From assembly GCF_000699445.3 (NCBI RefSeq), contig NC_067196.1, forward strand, positions 44,359,806-44,423,805: 64,000 bases of DNA, in the 5' to 3' direction. Below, in pieces: positions 1-13,100 of the stretch. This stretch comes from Schistosoma haematobium (lineage: Eukaryota; Platyhelminthes; Trematoda; Strigeidida; Schistosomatidae). How positions within the stretch are numbered: position 1 is the first letter of the stretch; the number at the start of each line of letters is the position of its first letter. The notes under the pieces are model-generated. The model ran no database searches. It was given only the letters and a program-made list of their open reading frames with translations, and was not told where the DNA came from. Position numbers and translations under genes: made by a program.

Positions 1-1385
1 TAGAAATTAAAAGAAACATTGTTCTTACATATGTTCACGAAATAATGTGATCAGTGCTTTGTTCTGCAGATTTAAAGATTTTTTCAAAAAAAATGTATCA
101 AGGTCTAAATGTTCTATAAAATTATACATTTACTTCTCGTTTTTTTTCTGAAACTTATTCCAAACTAATTTTAACGCTCATGCTCATATAAAAGAAACAT
201 TTAGAAGGACTGTTGAGTAACGTGTTAGTGTTTTGTTTGTTTATTGATAACTAGGATGAAACGGGAAAGTATTAAATGGAAACGTAATTTAAATGTTACT
301 TTCATCATTCAATGAGACGAAATTATGCTTTATAGTAAGCCAGAGAGCATTGTGCCGATCTATAATTATATGCAGTAATAAACCAGTAACTCACATATCT
401 TTACAAGCATGACTTACGTACTAATGAAGGTTTTCTTATTAGTGTAGATTAAATGTACTAACCGTGAATGGAGTTAAAAAGTAGGGCAAAACATTTTTTA
501 AATATCTATTTGTTTTGAGTAGTTCCACAGTTAGTGTTATTCAGTGATGACAATTACTATGCAATGAGTTTTGATTGGTAAAATTATGTTCAAAGTAATC
601 TACTATGTATATTGTTGTTAAAATTTGTGAATTATTTTAGGTATCAGAAAACAATAACATATAAATTATGTTTATTTATACTTACACTTTAATAGTACAG
701 TTTGTTGATCAATTCATTGCTTTTCCCATAAGAAACTGGACTGTTTTCATAGTATTATTAGATTTTTAGAATGAATAATACATATTTAGATATTAAATTT
801 TAATTAATATTAAATCGGTTGTTTCATTTTTCAAGAAAATATAAAAAGTATGGAAAAGATATTTTATAGCTTTGCTCATTTATTTAACAATAATATATGC
901 TTAATAAAGCGGTTTTACATTCTTTTTAATTATACCCACTCTAGGGAGGTAATAGAATCTTATATTGTTTCCTGCCTATACGATATAACTTCGTATTATA
1001 ATCTTTTGGATTAGGACGTTATCATGATTATTTGTCGTCCACGCTCCTTAACAAAGTTCAATAGATGGCTTGCTAATACATCTGTTAATAAGAAATGTCT
1101 TCGTTACATATTGTATTTCAAATATTGATTAGTGATAGGGATTTTAACCGATATTTTTTACCAATGTTCTGTTTTAAAATTTGTCATGCTGAATATCATT
1201 ATAATTGAGTACATAAATTGCCAGTTATTATTTTTTCGCTTTCTTTACATCTAATTTCAGCATAAGAATAAACATCAGTACGGTTAAAGTTCACTTAGAA
1301 AAATTTGTTTCAATTAAATTGATTTTTAAAAAATACTGTTTCAGAGGAAACAGTATCCTAGTTATTATAATCTAATAGGCGAAAA
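1..1385. other. non-coding, AT-rich flank
   Basis: No reading frame with splice signals or a recognisable domain was found on either strand. The first exon seen of the kinase gene starts at 6650, so this stretch is either part of a 5' intron of that gene or intergenic DNA. Confidence 0.45.
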
Positions 1386-2149
1386 GGCGAGACTATAATT
1401 TATGGACGAGCCAATCAGAAGCGTTTTGGGAGATTTCAAGGTTACGACTCCAATTTCAGTACCTGATGCTCACGTACGATTGGTTCCCAGAGGATTTTAT
1501 AGAAAACGTTATAATTGAGCGGCTACAACAAATGGGACTACTAAAATTTCGTTTATTTGTGAGTGTGGTAATCAAACGACTTGTGTACCTCATTCAGACT
1601 ACCGTAATAATTTTGTCTTTCAATATAATATGTGTTGGAGGAAGACGTCTGCTAGAACAGAATTTTTTCGCCCGATCCAGATTGAGACTATGACAAACTA
1701 CGACTGGATAAAAAAGCACCAGTATCACTGGCGACAGCCGGGTGCTACAATATATACAGATGATTAGAGAATCTACAGACGCCTACATTTACTTGGTTAT
1801 GTGCATTTTGTCGTTATCTATATGTGGCATTTTGTGGACCCAACAACTGGAATGCACACAAACAATATTGAAGCTATATGGTCGAGGCTGGAAGAGTTTT
1901 TGAGACTTTATCGTGGCTCCAGAGGCCGACTATTCTGTAGCCGTATGGATGATTTCCTCTACTACATGAATTACGATTTTAGAACCTCTGAACCTCTTCC
2001 TAACCTTGACAAGTTTTTGAATCATGTAAATGAAATGTGTCCACTTTAATTCTTTGATTTTATATAATGTATTTTTGCCGTATACCAGCTGTTTTCTGAT
2101 TGGCCAATATTTCTCAAGGTCACTTAGAACTCGTTCAAAGGTCGTCTCA
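1386..2149 (+). mobile_element. Merlin-like DNA transposon copy, internally deleted and inactive
   Basis: The copy begins with a terminal repeat (ggcgagactataatttatgg) that reappears in inverted form at the end of the copy at 16005-16790. Inside are pieces of an IS1016/ISXO2-type DDE transposase. Bases 1466-1693 give a disrupted N-terminal part. After 1690 one frame reads TNYDWIKKHQYHWRQPGATIYTDD, and 1801-2049 reads [20 protein letters not shown] followed by a C-terminal [14 protein letters not shown]. The second catalytic Asp (IYTDD) and the Glu of NNIEAIW can be seen. The segment that should hold the first catalytic Asp seems to be missing, and stops break the frame. The right end lacks part of the inverted repeat found in the other copy. 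Merlin elements are known in Schistosoma. I call this a dead internal-deletion derivative. Confidence 0.75.
1801..2049 (+). pseudogene. Merlin transposase C-terminal fragment
   Basis: This 82-codon open stretch covers the C-terminal part of the transposase core: [20 protein letters not shown], then an RLYRGSRG basic stretch, then the DEFLY-like and FLNHV tail. The motif of a conserved His-Asn/Thr-(I)E-x-x-W is typical of ISXO2/IS1016-like transposases and supplies the last acidic catalytic residue. There is no intact start or N-terminal half, so it is not a functional protein. Confidence 0.7.
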
Positions 2150-5043
2150 CAATGTTACTTTATCTAGACCACAAAATTTTATTCAAAAAGAAGTGTTGTT
2201 GTCACTGATTTCAGTCAATGTCTTCAGTATAAAATTAAAAAGTAAACAAACTCTTATTTCAGGATAATATCAAGTATAAGTACATGATGTAACAACTTTA
2301 GATCCAAACACTATATTGAGTCCTGATACAGTCCTGATAGAACTACCAATTACAATCATGATGATCAGTATGTATGAAAACAAACTTAATAGTTACTACT
2401 CTGGTGATATCTAACATGACAGTAACTAATTCCATATGTTAAAATGTTAGTTTTATTAGAAACTAGTAAATGAGTTATTCACCAGTACAGAATGGATTGT
2501 TTCAACAATTTATTGGTAATATATATTGTAAATCATTAATATAAACGAATTAAATATTTATCCATAGGTAAATTACACAATGAGCTAATGATTAACTCAT
2601 GGTTATAGATTAGGAATGACTTTTATGTTAAAAAAAGAATAATTGAATTAATCATAAAATGAAATTATGATTTTACTTACATTTACACTACGAAATCATG
2701 TATTCACAAATTACTTAATGCTAACAATCAAACAGTCGCGATAGAAACAGTCTCACGATATATAATAGTAGAAAAATATTGACTTCTTTGAATGTTTATC
2801 TATAGAGTCATTTTGATCGACTTCAATCATGCACTGCTTCATGTCTATCGAAAAAGTAAATAAAACTTAATGACTACTCATTTTTTTCATTTAACTAGTT
2901 TATATTAATCCTAAGAAATCAGTACAGAAAGCGACATTTTAGTAATCACTTCACCAACAGGAATTATATGTATGAGTTTGATTATTATAAAAAGTAAGTG
3001 AGCAATAGATTTCAAAAGTGACAGGTATCAAGTTCTTGTTTTAAGGTAAGAGTTTATATTTTAGCTTTCTTCATTACTTAGTTTTACTCGAAACTAACAA
3101 GAACAAAAGAAATCAAGAGGTCTGTTTTATAATTAGATATTTCACATTTTAAAATCTAAACCCAATGTGTATTACACTTAGGTATAAACACATTTTGTAA
3201 TGGCTTATAGGTTTTAAGTTCTCAAGCTACTGAATACCTTCTTGGATGATATTTATTTTTTAAAAGATTTTTATAAAATGTAAAACAAAAGAGTGTATGT
3301 AGACGTTTCCGGATTTTTCAGTAATAATGCACATTTATAGATGGTGAATAAAATAATAGATAGGTCATAATTAACGTTCATAAACTTAAACACACTGTTA
3401 ATATGTGTGTTCAGTTCTAAGATAAAGAAGCTATAAAACAAATTCTAAAAGTATTTTGGATATCAATAAAATTAGTCATTATACTGATCTAACACAGACT
3501 TAAAACAACTGAGTCAGTGAAAGGGATTATTTAATAAAATCGAAAAACTATTTAGTTAAAGATTTATCTTTATCTTAGCTTTAATCTTCTAATCAGTGTT
3601 AATCCCTAGTCTGTTTGATCTTGACGAACTGGAACAGAAGGTGATAATTTTGAAAAGTAGACTGGAGATTTTGATAAGTGAAGCGACTGTAACCTTACCT
3701 TCTGTACGTTGTCAAATGTTACACAATATCGAGCACTGACATTTTACTCCAAAATACACTTGTTTATTAATATGAATCTCTGAAGGTCGATTATGATAAC
3801 TGGCAAGACGTTTTAAATGAATTAAAACAGTTAATTACTCTGTTATTATTAGTCTATTATCTGATTTTAAGGTTTAGTATGAACCACATGAAACAACATG
3901 TAAACGTATATGGCAAGATCAGTATTAAATCGATTATTTCACATGACTTGAATGTCTGTCTACATGCGATTTTATAAAAATAAAGTGAGACAACACAGTC
4001 ACTGAAAGATAGATTAGAAACAAGAGTAAGACATTCTTTATTGAAATACGTAATTAAATTATAGGAATCTATGCATAAAGATCAGAAAAACTACCCGTGA
4101 TAAGTGTTTTTTACAAAATGTGTTTAACAGATTTCATTATTAAAACCTGAAATTAACATATAAGTAGGTTATTTGTACAACTAGACGATATATTAATTCA
4201 GTAAACTATCTAACGAAGTATAGATTTCCTAGATGAAGATAAAGTAATTCTGCTTGATATGTCAACTTAGTGTAGATGAAAACTAATTTTTTGATTGTGA
4301 ACTTTTATACAATATTTTTAAATAATAAAATCGTACTCACTGTTAACACTAAAGGTAGAATGAATATATCAACTACCATAAACTCAGGTACTGATTGTTT
4401 GTTTACATATGCAACCGGTCATAAACAATGTAGAACATTAGTGACATGCGCATTGATAAAAAACGTTTTCTCATAGTTATAACTCAGTAAAGTTTCCTGA
4501 TAGAAGGATAAATAACAACTAGACTTACACGAGGACTAGATGAATATATCACTGTTTACTACTTACTTAAAACTTCATTTACAAAAATCAGTATTTCGTT
4601 TATTTTACTCTCGTATTCACGAAATGATGATAATGTTAATGCTCACTAACTTTGATTTATTAGAGAGTTTTGAAAGGATTTTAAATGATACTAAAATCAG
4701 TAAGTTGATTATGTGTTTTCATTGAATAGATTTATTGATACAAGACTCTGATAATGAAGACAGTTAAACCCAGCATTACTTATTTCAAATTTGTGTTACT
4801 AATTAAGTGTTTAAATTGAACTAATCATTTTGTTTAATTCATGTTGATCAATAATAAAAGTAATATGTTTGTAATATGACAATCAACAGAAAAATTTAGT
4901 TACAAATATATTGTTTTTATTATTAACAATCTACCCCATGTTTAGTTTATTTTGAATGATCAAATCGAAAGTTGGTAATGATGCGCACATGTTTGTGATG
5001 TTAACATTTCTATTTGGAATTAAAAACAATTAAAGACAAATTT
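2150..5043. other. non-coding, no recognised feature
   Basis: AT-rich sequence with only short chance ORFs (for example at 4276-4476 and 4540-4725). They have no splice context and no domain I recognise. Confidence 0.4.
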
Positions 5044-5280
5044 TACAAGAACTTACATCTAAATTTGAACGAATGGTTTCACAGTATTTTAGCGCTGAGT
5101 TAATGTGAGACATTAATGAGGAAGAATGTATTTGTAAAATCTCAGCGAATGAATTTGTAGTAAATCCAACGTTTCGCCTGGCAATCTGGTCTAAGCTTTT
5201 TCAAGGACCAGATTGCCAGGCGAAACGTTGGATTTACTACAAATTCATTCGCTGAGATTTTACAAATACATTCTTCCTCA
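5044..5280. repeat. Penelope-like terminal repeat with a perfect 75-bp inverted duplication
   Basis: Bases 5117-5191 are the exact reverse complement of 5206-5280, with a 14-bp spacer (taagctttttcaag). The left part, from about 5044 to 5206, resembles 62957-63110, which lies just upstream of a Penelope-like coding fragment. The shared blocks include aaatttgaacgaat, tgagttaatgt, atctcag and tccaacgtttc. So the left arm is a normal copy of a dispersed repeat end, and the right arm is an extra inverted copy of its last 75 bp. Transcripts would fold into a long hairpin. Confidence 0.75.
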
Positions 5281-6649
5281 CTAAAGATAAATTCTGTTTC
5301 AGTCAAGGTTTAATTATGACTGTACAGTCAACAATGATATAATAACTAATATAATGATGATTGGTAACTTAACACACATTTTAAGCAGAATTCTCTATGA
5401 AAATAGTAATGAATAATCCAAAAAATGATTTGGAGTTAAAAAAAAACAAGCTAATCTTTATTTCCATAGGATTTGTTTAAGTTTAAACAGGCTATTAATA
5501 AATTTATGGAATGAAAGATATTTAAAAGATAGTTAAGATCAAAGATCGACTCCAGCTAGGTAATTATAGAGAATAAGATAGTGATTGGTAACGAATCCTC
5601 ATTGCTTTGGGACACTTCAGGAGCTTTAAACCCTGACTCTACTAAGAATAAAAGGAAGACAGAGAACACTTCTTTCTGAATATTGAGTTGGGATTTTTCA
5701 ATTCACCTTTGACACATCATTTAGTTTGCGATTTGTTCATAAATCTAGCAACAATTTTGCCTAATTCAGCACTCGTTTTAACTCTCCATCGGCAGCGCTA
5801 AGGCTGGGAGTTATATAGGATAGAATCCATATAGCATGATTGTTTCTCTGAACGTTGGAAACCAAAAACTGTTGATGATAGTCATTTAGTTTTAGTAAAA
5901 AGAGGACTTCTCGCCAGTTAAGTTTAAATCCCGTGAACAACATGACCTCCGTATTCCAATTTTTAAAAAAGTGTTATGATAGAGACTGTCATTACTTGAG
6001 GTTTTTCTCATGCCTGGTTCTCATTTAGTTATCAATCGTTTTAGTTATCCGACCTTGATAAGCAGGTTTGCTCTATCTTCATCAATATTAATAGATCAAA
6101 TGAACAAAGGTTTTCTAAAACGGTCTAGTATTTGATCTGCACGAACGTTTAAAAGTAAATCTTGTTCAATTGATGTTTCATTGCACAAACCTTGTTTTCA
6201 CATCATATTTCATCTACTCACCATCCTTAAGTCTGGGAATAAGATACTGTCACTTAATTTATAACGTTGGCTAGCCGTATTAATGAAATTTTGTTTTAAT
6301 GGCTGTTGTTCATGAACAATATGAATTTATCCTCTGTAAAACAACAGTAGAATTTTCACTCTTTGATTGCCATATTCCAATTCTCTATTCTCCCTATATG
6401 TGCTTGATATTTATTCTGTTGATAATTATGAATTATGGATATTGTTTGAAAGCTGCTATGATACGTTAGTGAAAAGGAACTCATTTTACGGTCAGTTCAT
6501 TGTTTTCTGAAACTTGTTAGTTGTTTGTAAACGTTTTCGTCTTTTATTTATAAACTGTAAAACAGAAATGTCGGATTTATAGAAAGCGTAATTATTGTAG
6601 AAGTGCGAAAAATTCACACCTTACTAGAAGTATTTTTATATTTTGATAG
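5281..6649. other. non-coding; probable intron upstream of the first visible kinase exon
   Basis: No recognised domain. A 60-codon ORF on the minus strand at 5761-5943 has no splice context or familiar motif. The segment ends in a splice acceptor (ttttgatag at 6641-6649), so at least its 3' part is intronic to the kinase gene. Confidence 0.5.
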
Positions 6650-7113
6650 GCTATTTTATCGGAATTTTGGCCAGATCATCCTGATCCATCCAGTGTAGTT
6701 TACCAATGGGAGCGTCGTTTACGAAGTCGAGGTTTTGGAACAAAATCCAGTCAACAGTTTGATGCAAACAAGCATTTATTATTTGAGATTCCAAAATCAA
6801 AGCAAAAATTATCATTGAAAACAAATAATATCATTTCCAATATGAAATATTCGTCGAACGAATCATTTATAGAAAATGAGAAAAAAGATAGTGGATTTGA
6901 TGAGTTAACAATTAATAATAACATTTTACCCAAAATTGATGAAGAGCAAATTCATGGAGAACAATCTATTTCATCCACAAATAATTCTATTAATTTTATT
7001 AAAGATAAATCAAATAAATTATCAACTATAGAAACTCATTCAAAACTGCTAAAACAAATCAATTCCCCTCAACAACATCCTGATTATGTAAAACCAAATC
7101 ACAATTACTCAAA
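6650..7113 (+). CDS. kinase gene exon A (linker)
   Basis: Acceptor ttttgatag|GCT, donor TCAAA|GTATGC. It reads from phase 0 ([20 protein letters not shown]...) and ends two bases into a codon. The first 55 codons lie in the same frame as the long open stretch that follows. Residues 1-155 are polar and have no recognised domain. The frame runs on past the donor to a stop at 7150, which is intronic. Confidence 0.75.
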
Positions 7114-10100
7114 GTATGCTATGAGATTTTGTAAATTTCTTACTTTGTAATACATCATTTGTATACTATAATTTATTATTTAGTTCTCAAATGTGAGTTA
7201 ATGATCATGGAAAGCTGAAATTTCAGTCTTTAATAATGACTTTTATGCCACTAATAAATTTCTGTATGACTTAAAATTGATCTTATAAAGCCACTAAATA
7301 GTTAAAATATGCGATTTGAAAAGTTCAATTTTTACAATTCTGAAAAGAAATCAAATTAGTAACTGGTCCCCTTGATAAATGTCGATAATGCAATGGGAAG
7401 GTAGTACGTAGGTGATTGTGTCACATCCCAATTGTGTCTATCAATTTACATGTATGTGCGGAAACACGTACATAGGAGGGAACAATCGTGATCTGAAAGT
7501 AAGTGTGGCTGGACATATAATGGTTAAATAAGGCCACAGGATAGACAAACATTTTCCTCCATTGCGAAACAGTTGATTGAGACCGGTCATAATGTCGATA
7601 TCAGGTCAGCCTTTGCACTTTTGTACAAAAGCCTTCAAGGGCGTATACTAAGGTTTATTGAAGCCTTGGCTGTACAGAAAGTGAAACGTTTAGATTTTCA
7701 AAAACGATTTATTCTCATCCCCAACCTATCCTGGTAACATTGATTTATTATCGATCATGCTTTTCACATTGTTTTATGTACGTTATTATTATCTTTGTTT
7801 CTACTTACTTTTTAATTTGTCTAGTTGACCTTTTATTTTTGATATAAAATGTCTTAACAAGTATATATAGGATCAGATTGTTCGAAATGTATTTCGCAAA
7901 TATATCACATAATCCTGATAACCTTTGTCTTCCCATTGCATTATCGGAATCAAATTGATACATTAAAATGAGACAGGATAAGTTCCGTAGTTGTTTCTAG
8001 AAATTGTACCATTTTTCAAGTTGACATTATAGCATCAATTTCAAAAAATAAGAATTAATATGTTTGATATCGAATAAATCTGAATAAATCAATTTATTAG
8101 GCGAATGTCACATCTGAATCTGATGGGAGTGTAGTTTTAACTTGATCTCATTTTCTTTCTTAAAATATTTCTTTTATGTCTCTTTTCTTTTCAGTTTTAA
8201 AGTAGATTATTCCCCTCCTTCAAATGTAGGGGAGAATAATTCCTTTCATCCAGAAAAATTCTATGAAGAATTATCATTAAGTAATAAATCCAGTATAAAA
8301 TTACATGAGAACACTTTCAATTCAAAAAAATTAATAAAACCTCAAGTATTAAAACCGGACGACATTAATAACGATATGAATAATACGTTACTTCATGTGA
8401 ATTCAGTCACATCATTTTCACCGTTCTATTATTCAGTTTATCAACAGAATCTTTCAAGAAATCAACAGAAATCATATCAAATTCCAGTGTATCCCTTTCA
8501 TTCTCCTTTTTTATTGTCAACTTCACTACTTCAACAACAACATAGAAATCATCAGTTGAAAAAACCGGATAGTTTAAGTAAACTATTATCAAGATATCAT
8601 AACTGTTTACAGATTGGTGAAAGAGTTCTTCAACGAACTGAAAATCGTCGTCATGAACTGGCTATGAAAGAAAATAAATTACCAGAAAATCACTATGTTG
8701 ATAAAGTAATTAGATGGAAACAAATAATGTATTGCTAATTAAGTGTTTTCTTATTTATAAAAAATAGCAAATTAATTAAGTTTTATCTGAGTTGATTAAG
8801 AATTATGAGATGACCTTGGTTGTAAATGTTGGTTCAAGTAATTCATAGATGGTTTTTTTTAAAAATCTTTGTGTATATGGCTAACCGTTTTTTCACTCGA
8901 CTGGAAGATATGATTTTCTTTTTTCAAGGCGTTCACTCAGAATTAATTAGTTAATACAATTGGGAACAACTCTCACTTGGTTTTCAATGATTTTGATTAA
9001 GTAAATAATGAGAAGTTAAGTGTGCTTTTAATTTTCTAATTTCACTCTAATTGACTGTGATCTATGGAATTGTAAATAGCTTTAAGTCAAGTTATTTATT
9101 TAAAATTCCCTTGAATTGATATGAATTTTACTAGACTAAGGTTTATTTATATGTCAGAATGAAGTATTTTTTTAAGTGAGTTGCTCAACAGTTAATATAA
9201 TGATAAGGTTGTGTGAAGATAGTCACATAATTTGAAAGTGTCATCATAAAATGATGTTAGCTAGTGAACCATTATTTCCTATGACACATAATGAACAAAT
9301 CTGTCCTCCTAGTTATGGAGACTTTAATACTGTTCGCTCAGGACTTTGCGCAGGATATAACAAAATCAACTGAAGTTGAATATATAAACCATTGGATACC
9401 AGGCTAGTGATTCATTGATACTGTGTTCTACTTGAATCGTTAACATAAAACCTTCCACCCTGTATTTATTAGTAGTATGGATTAATCTCTGATCGTAATT
9501 TACAATTTCTTCAAAAATTCTCATAGCTGACACTTACATTTGAATAACAAATTTTCTTGCAAAATATTTCGATTTAACTAGCAATGTACAATTATGAATA
9601 ATCCCTGAAAAGACGATTAACCAACTAGTGTAATCACTCAATCAAGTGAATATATTTGATTATGTGTGCCTTAAAATCTCTCACTAACTAAACAAACTTT
9701 GTACGTAATAAATCTGATTTGATGTCAAATATATAGTGTTGACATGTGATTTTCACAATAATCCAAGTTTGGTTCATAGTGTGTGGATGTAATAAGTCAG
9801 AGACAGGTTCTGACACAATCAGCCACAAGGACCCTGTCCAAAGTTTTAGTCGGAGAGTGAAAGTGATAGATAAGTTGTGTAAATAGTAGTGAAATGTTTT
9901 TGATGATAATACTTTTAATGAGACAATAATAAATAAAATTATAAAAGACAGATATTTAAAAGACTAATTGATACTAACTTAATAGATTTCTGAGTATTAA
10001 CAAAAATAGCTAAGCTACCTGTTTTAAAAACTATAATACAGGCATGAAAACGTAACTATGATGAATGACGAAGACATTTAAATACTCAAATCTAAAGTGA

Positions 10101-13100
10101 TAGGTAGAAGAATGTTTGTGAAGGTTTTAGATAGAAATATCTGCCCAAAAAGATGCAAAATTATAAAAGTTACATCATTAAGTTATTGCTCAGTTAAACA
10201 AAACACCTTTTTTGGACACATTGGTTAGGTTAAGTTGGTGAACCACTTTCCCTCTGTTTATGTCGAGGATCCAGAACACACAAAATTAAGTGAATTCACT
10301 TCATCTCACAATGTTTGTTATTCATGCTATTGACACCAGTTAAATTAAATCACTTATCTGTCTGTAAGAGATAGATATGACACTTCGACGTTTTTAAAGA
10401 AAATAATTTCCAATATTTGTCTAGATAATGTACAGTTCTTAGACTTTATAAAATTAGGTGATTATATTTACGATGGCTAACTGAATGTAAAATAGATGAA
10501 TCACAATAATACTGAAGTTATTCAGTGAACCAGCGTTTGCTCCACTAAAATACGTTTCACTGGCAGATCTTAATATTTTCACTGGAAACAATTTACAAAA
10601 GAAACCTCGTTTATCTAGTCAAATAACATCCTGGAAATTTACAAAATATATTTCATCCGTGTTTCTGAATAGATAAATTAAGTCTAAAGATGGCGTTCAA
10701 CATGTAAACCTCCGTTACTGGAAGTCAGTTTAAATATCCCTGAATACACAATGCTACAGGCCTCCATGATTAAAAACACCCATCTTTTCGTAATGTAGTT
10801 AATGTAACTGACATTTGCGAGTAATAACATTTGATATTAACACATTTTTCTTTCTACAACAAAACTATGTTATATATAATAATGATTCATGAAGTTAGCG
10901 CAAATATACGTCAATAGTTTATCTGTTTTTATTCTAATTAGTTATCAACATAGCCTAGATGGTAACCAAACCGTTGTACTCACTTAATGAAAATAACTAA
11001 TGTCATAGTGATTAGGTGGTTATTAAAATTGATCGAGGTTGATAAATCTGGAACTATTGATTTAGCAGTACATTAGATTGACGTCTACAAATAACTTATA
11101 AACAATACGTCTATTTTATTTACTTTGTATTTTCTGTAGTTATAGAGTAAAAATATCGTGGTGTATTTTATCTTTTCGCTTTTTTTCCTCCAATTCACCA
11201 GGTGGCTGATCGAACTTCACTAGAAATTAGAACTCAAGAGGAGGATCTTTTGACATTAACTAACTGTCATAAAGATAAAGTCCAAAATCTAAATAATAAT
11301 TCAACCAAATTAACCATGAATACATATACTACTGCTATTGATAATAATAATGCACAGATCAATAAGATTGGACCACATACAGAGGAGCTAATACAGCATT
11401 CTTCTAAATTAACGAATCAGTCATTCATTGCACAACAATTTAAATTAAATCAACAACCGAAAACAAACACATCGGTCACTAATAATAATGCATCTAGTAT
11501 TACTAAAAATAAAGATGGTAACACGAGTAGTGTCATCAATAAAACACAAAGAAACATCAGCAATATCACATTTGGTAAACAATCTCATCAGTTATTACAG
11601 TCAAATCATAATGTAAAAACAAATGATAATACTAATCACTGCAGTAATAAGGGATTTATTGAGAATGGACAATCATTAGTTGACATTAACACATCAATAT
11701 TAATCACTGATAAATCCAAAATCCATGAAAATCATATTATTAGTGATAAAGACAACAACATAGAGATAGAAACTAAACTCCAGAAAATGGATCATATTTC
11801 GGATGCCACGAAAAATAATCACTCACCTGGGATTCAAACGGAAATTTCAGCCGAAAGTAAGTAGTTGAATCCTTTAGGTTGATTTCGAGTATAATTTTAC
11901 TAAGTTCATGAATAAACAAGATATGTACAAATTTATTTATGTTAGAATTGATGTGATTTATTGACACATTACTGACAACTCGTGTTTATCATACGCATTA
12001 GTAACGAAAGCGTTCAACGTCAAATTGCAGTGTATATACGATGAATTAGGCATAATGAATTCATTTTGTGATTATAATATATTGCATAACCCAACTATTC
12101 TAAATATCTTGTGACGAAGTGGCTACATTAAGGCAATCAGCAGAAGATGCACATACTTGAGCAAGGACTACATAAAATGTAGTCCTGGATTTCAAAAACG
12201 GGATGACCCAGGCATTTACTAGTAATGATACAAATATTATGTCTCTTGGACAATTATTGGCTACCTAAACTCGGTAGCTCATGTATATTATGTTCCATAG
12301 TTACTATGGTATGTTCAATGTGATAAAATACCACTCAAAATGGTTAAAATATTTTTATACAAGTTTGATGAGTAAAATTAGATTTGAATAATGATTTACA
12401 TGACACAGCAAGTAAACAGAAAATAAACCATATTTAGTAATAATATATAATCAGGAAACAGTCAATAGTTTGTTAGATTATTATTTATCATTTGAACACA
12501 TAACTATTGGTACAAGAGAGCACCAAATATATATGCGCCACACAAAACAATGAGAATTCGAAGAGAAAAAAAGGTGAGGAGTGTAAAAAGAGGAACAATA
12601 AAGAATGGATTAGTGTAAGGTAGTGTAATAATAATAATCATAATAATGGGGGAAACGGAAAGGAACATTCAGAAGAAATCTTTCAGTTAAGGAAGGTACA
12701 ACCACTTTTTATGAATAAAGTAAAAGAAGGTTACAGCACGATCACCACTGGCTTCTATTCTGAGCCATATCTGATAACGTCTCTAGCCACTGTGTCGCAC
12801 CATCTCTAGGACCCCAGCCAGGGAGTCGTGAAGGACCAACAGAAGCCAGTCCTTTGCAGCTTTCTTTCATACCAAGACACCATGTCAAACATTGACCACC
12901 TCTCCGCTTTTTCCAACCAGTTCCAGCATCGGCAAAAAATGCATGACGTGGAATTCTGTGAGACGACACTCGGAGAACATGTCCAAGCCACCGAAGTCGA
13001 TGTTTCAAGATGGTGAAACCATTTTGATTATCGTACCTGTGCACGAACACACGATGCCGAACCTCTAGATTACTAACATGATGTTGCCACTGGATGTCAG

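Noticed and set aside
5117..5280. hammerhead in the Penelope-type terminal repeat
   Set aside because: GGCGAAACG is present but no CUGANGA strand precedes it at the right spacing (cagattg here, cagatga at the 62957 relative), so there is no supportable ribozyme.
7141..7150. stop codon of the open stretch in exon A as a real gene end
   Set aside because: A GT donor just before it gives a phase that fits exon B exactly, so the stop is intronic.
12110..12170. SMalpha tail remnant
   Set aside because: Only scattered matches (taaggcaatc, atgcacata); too weak to call.
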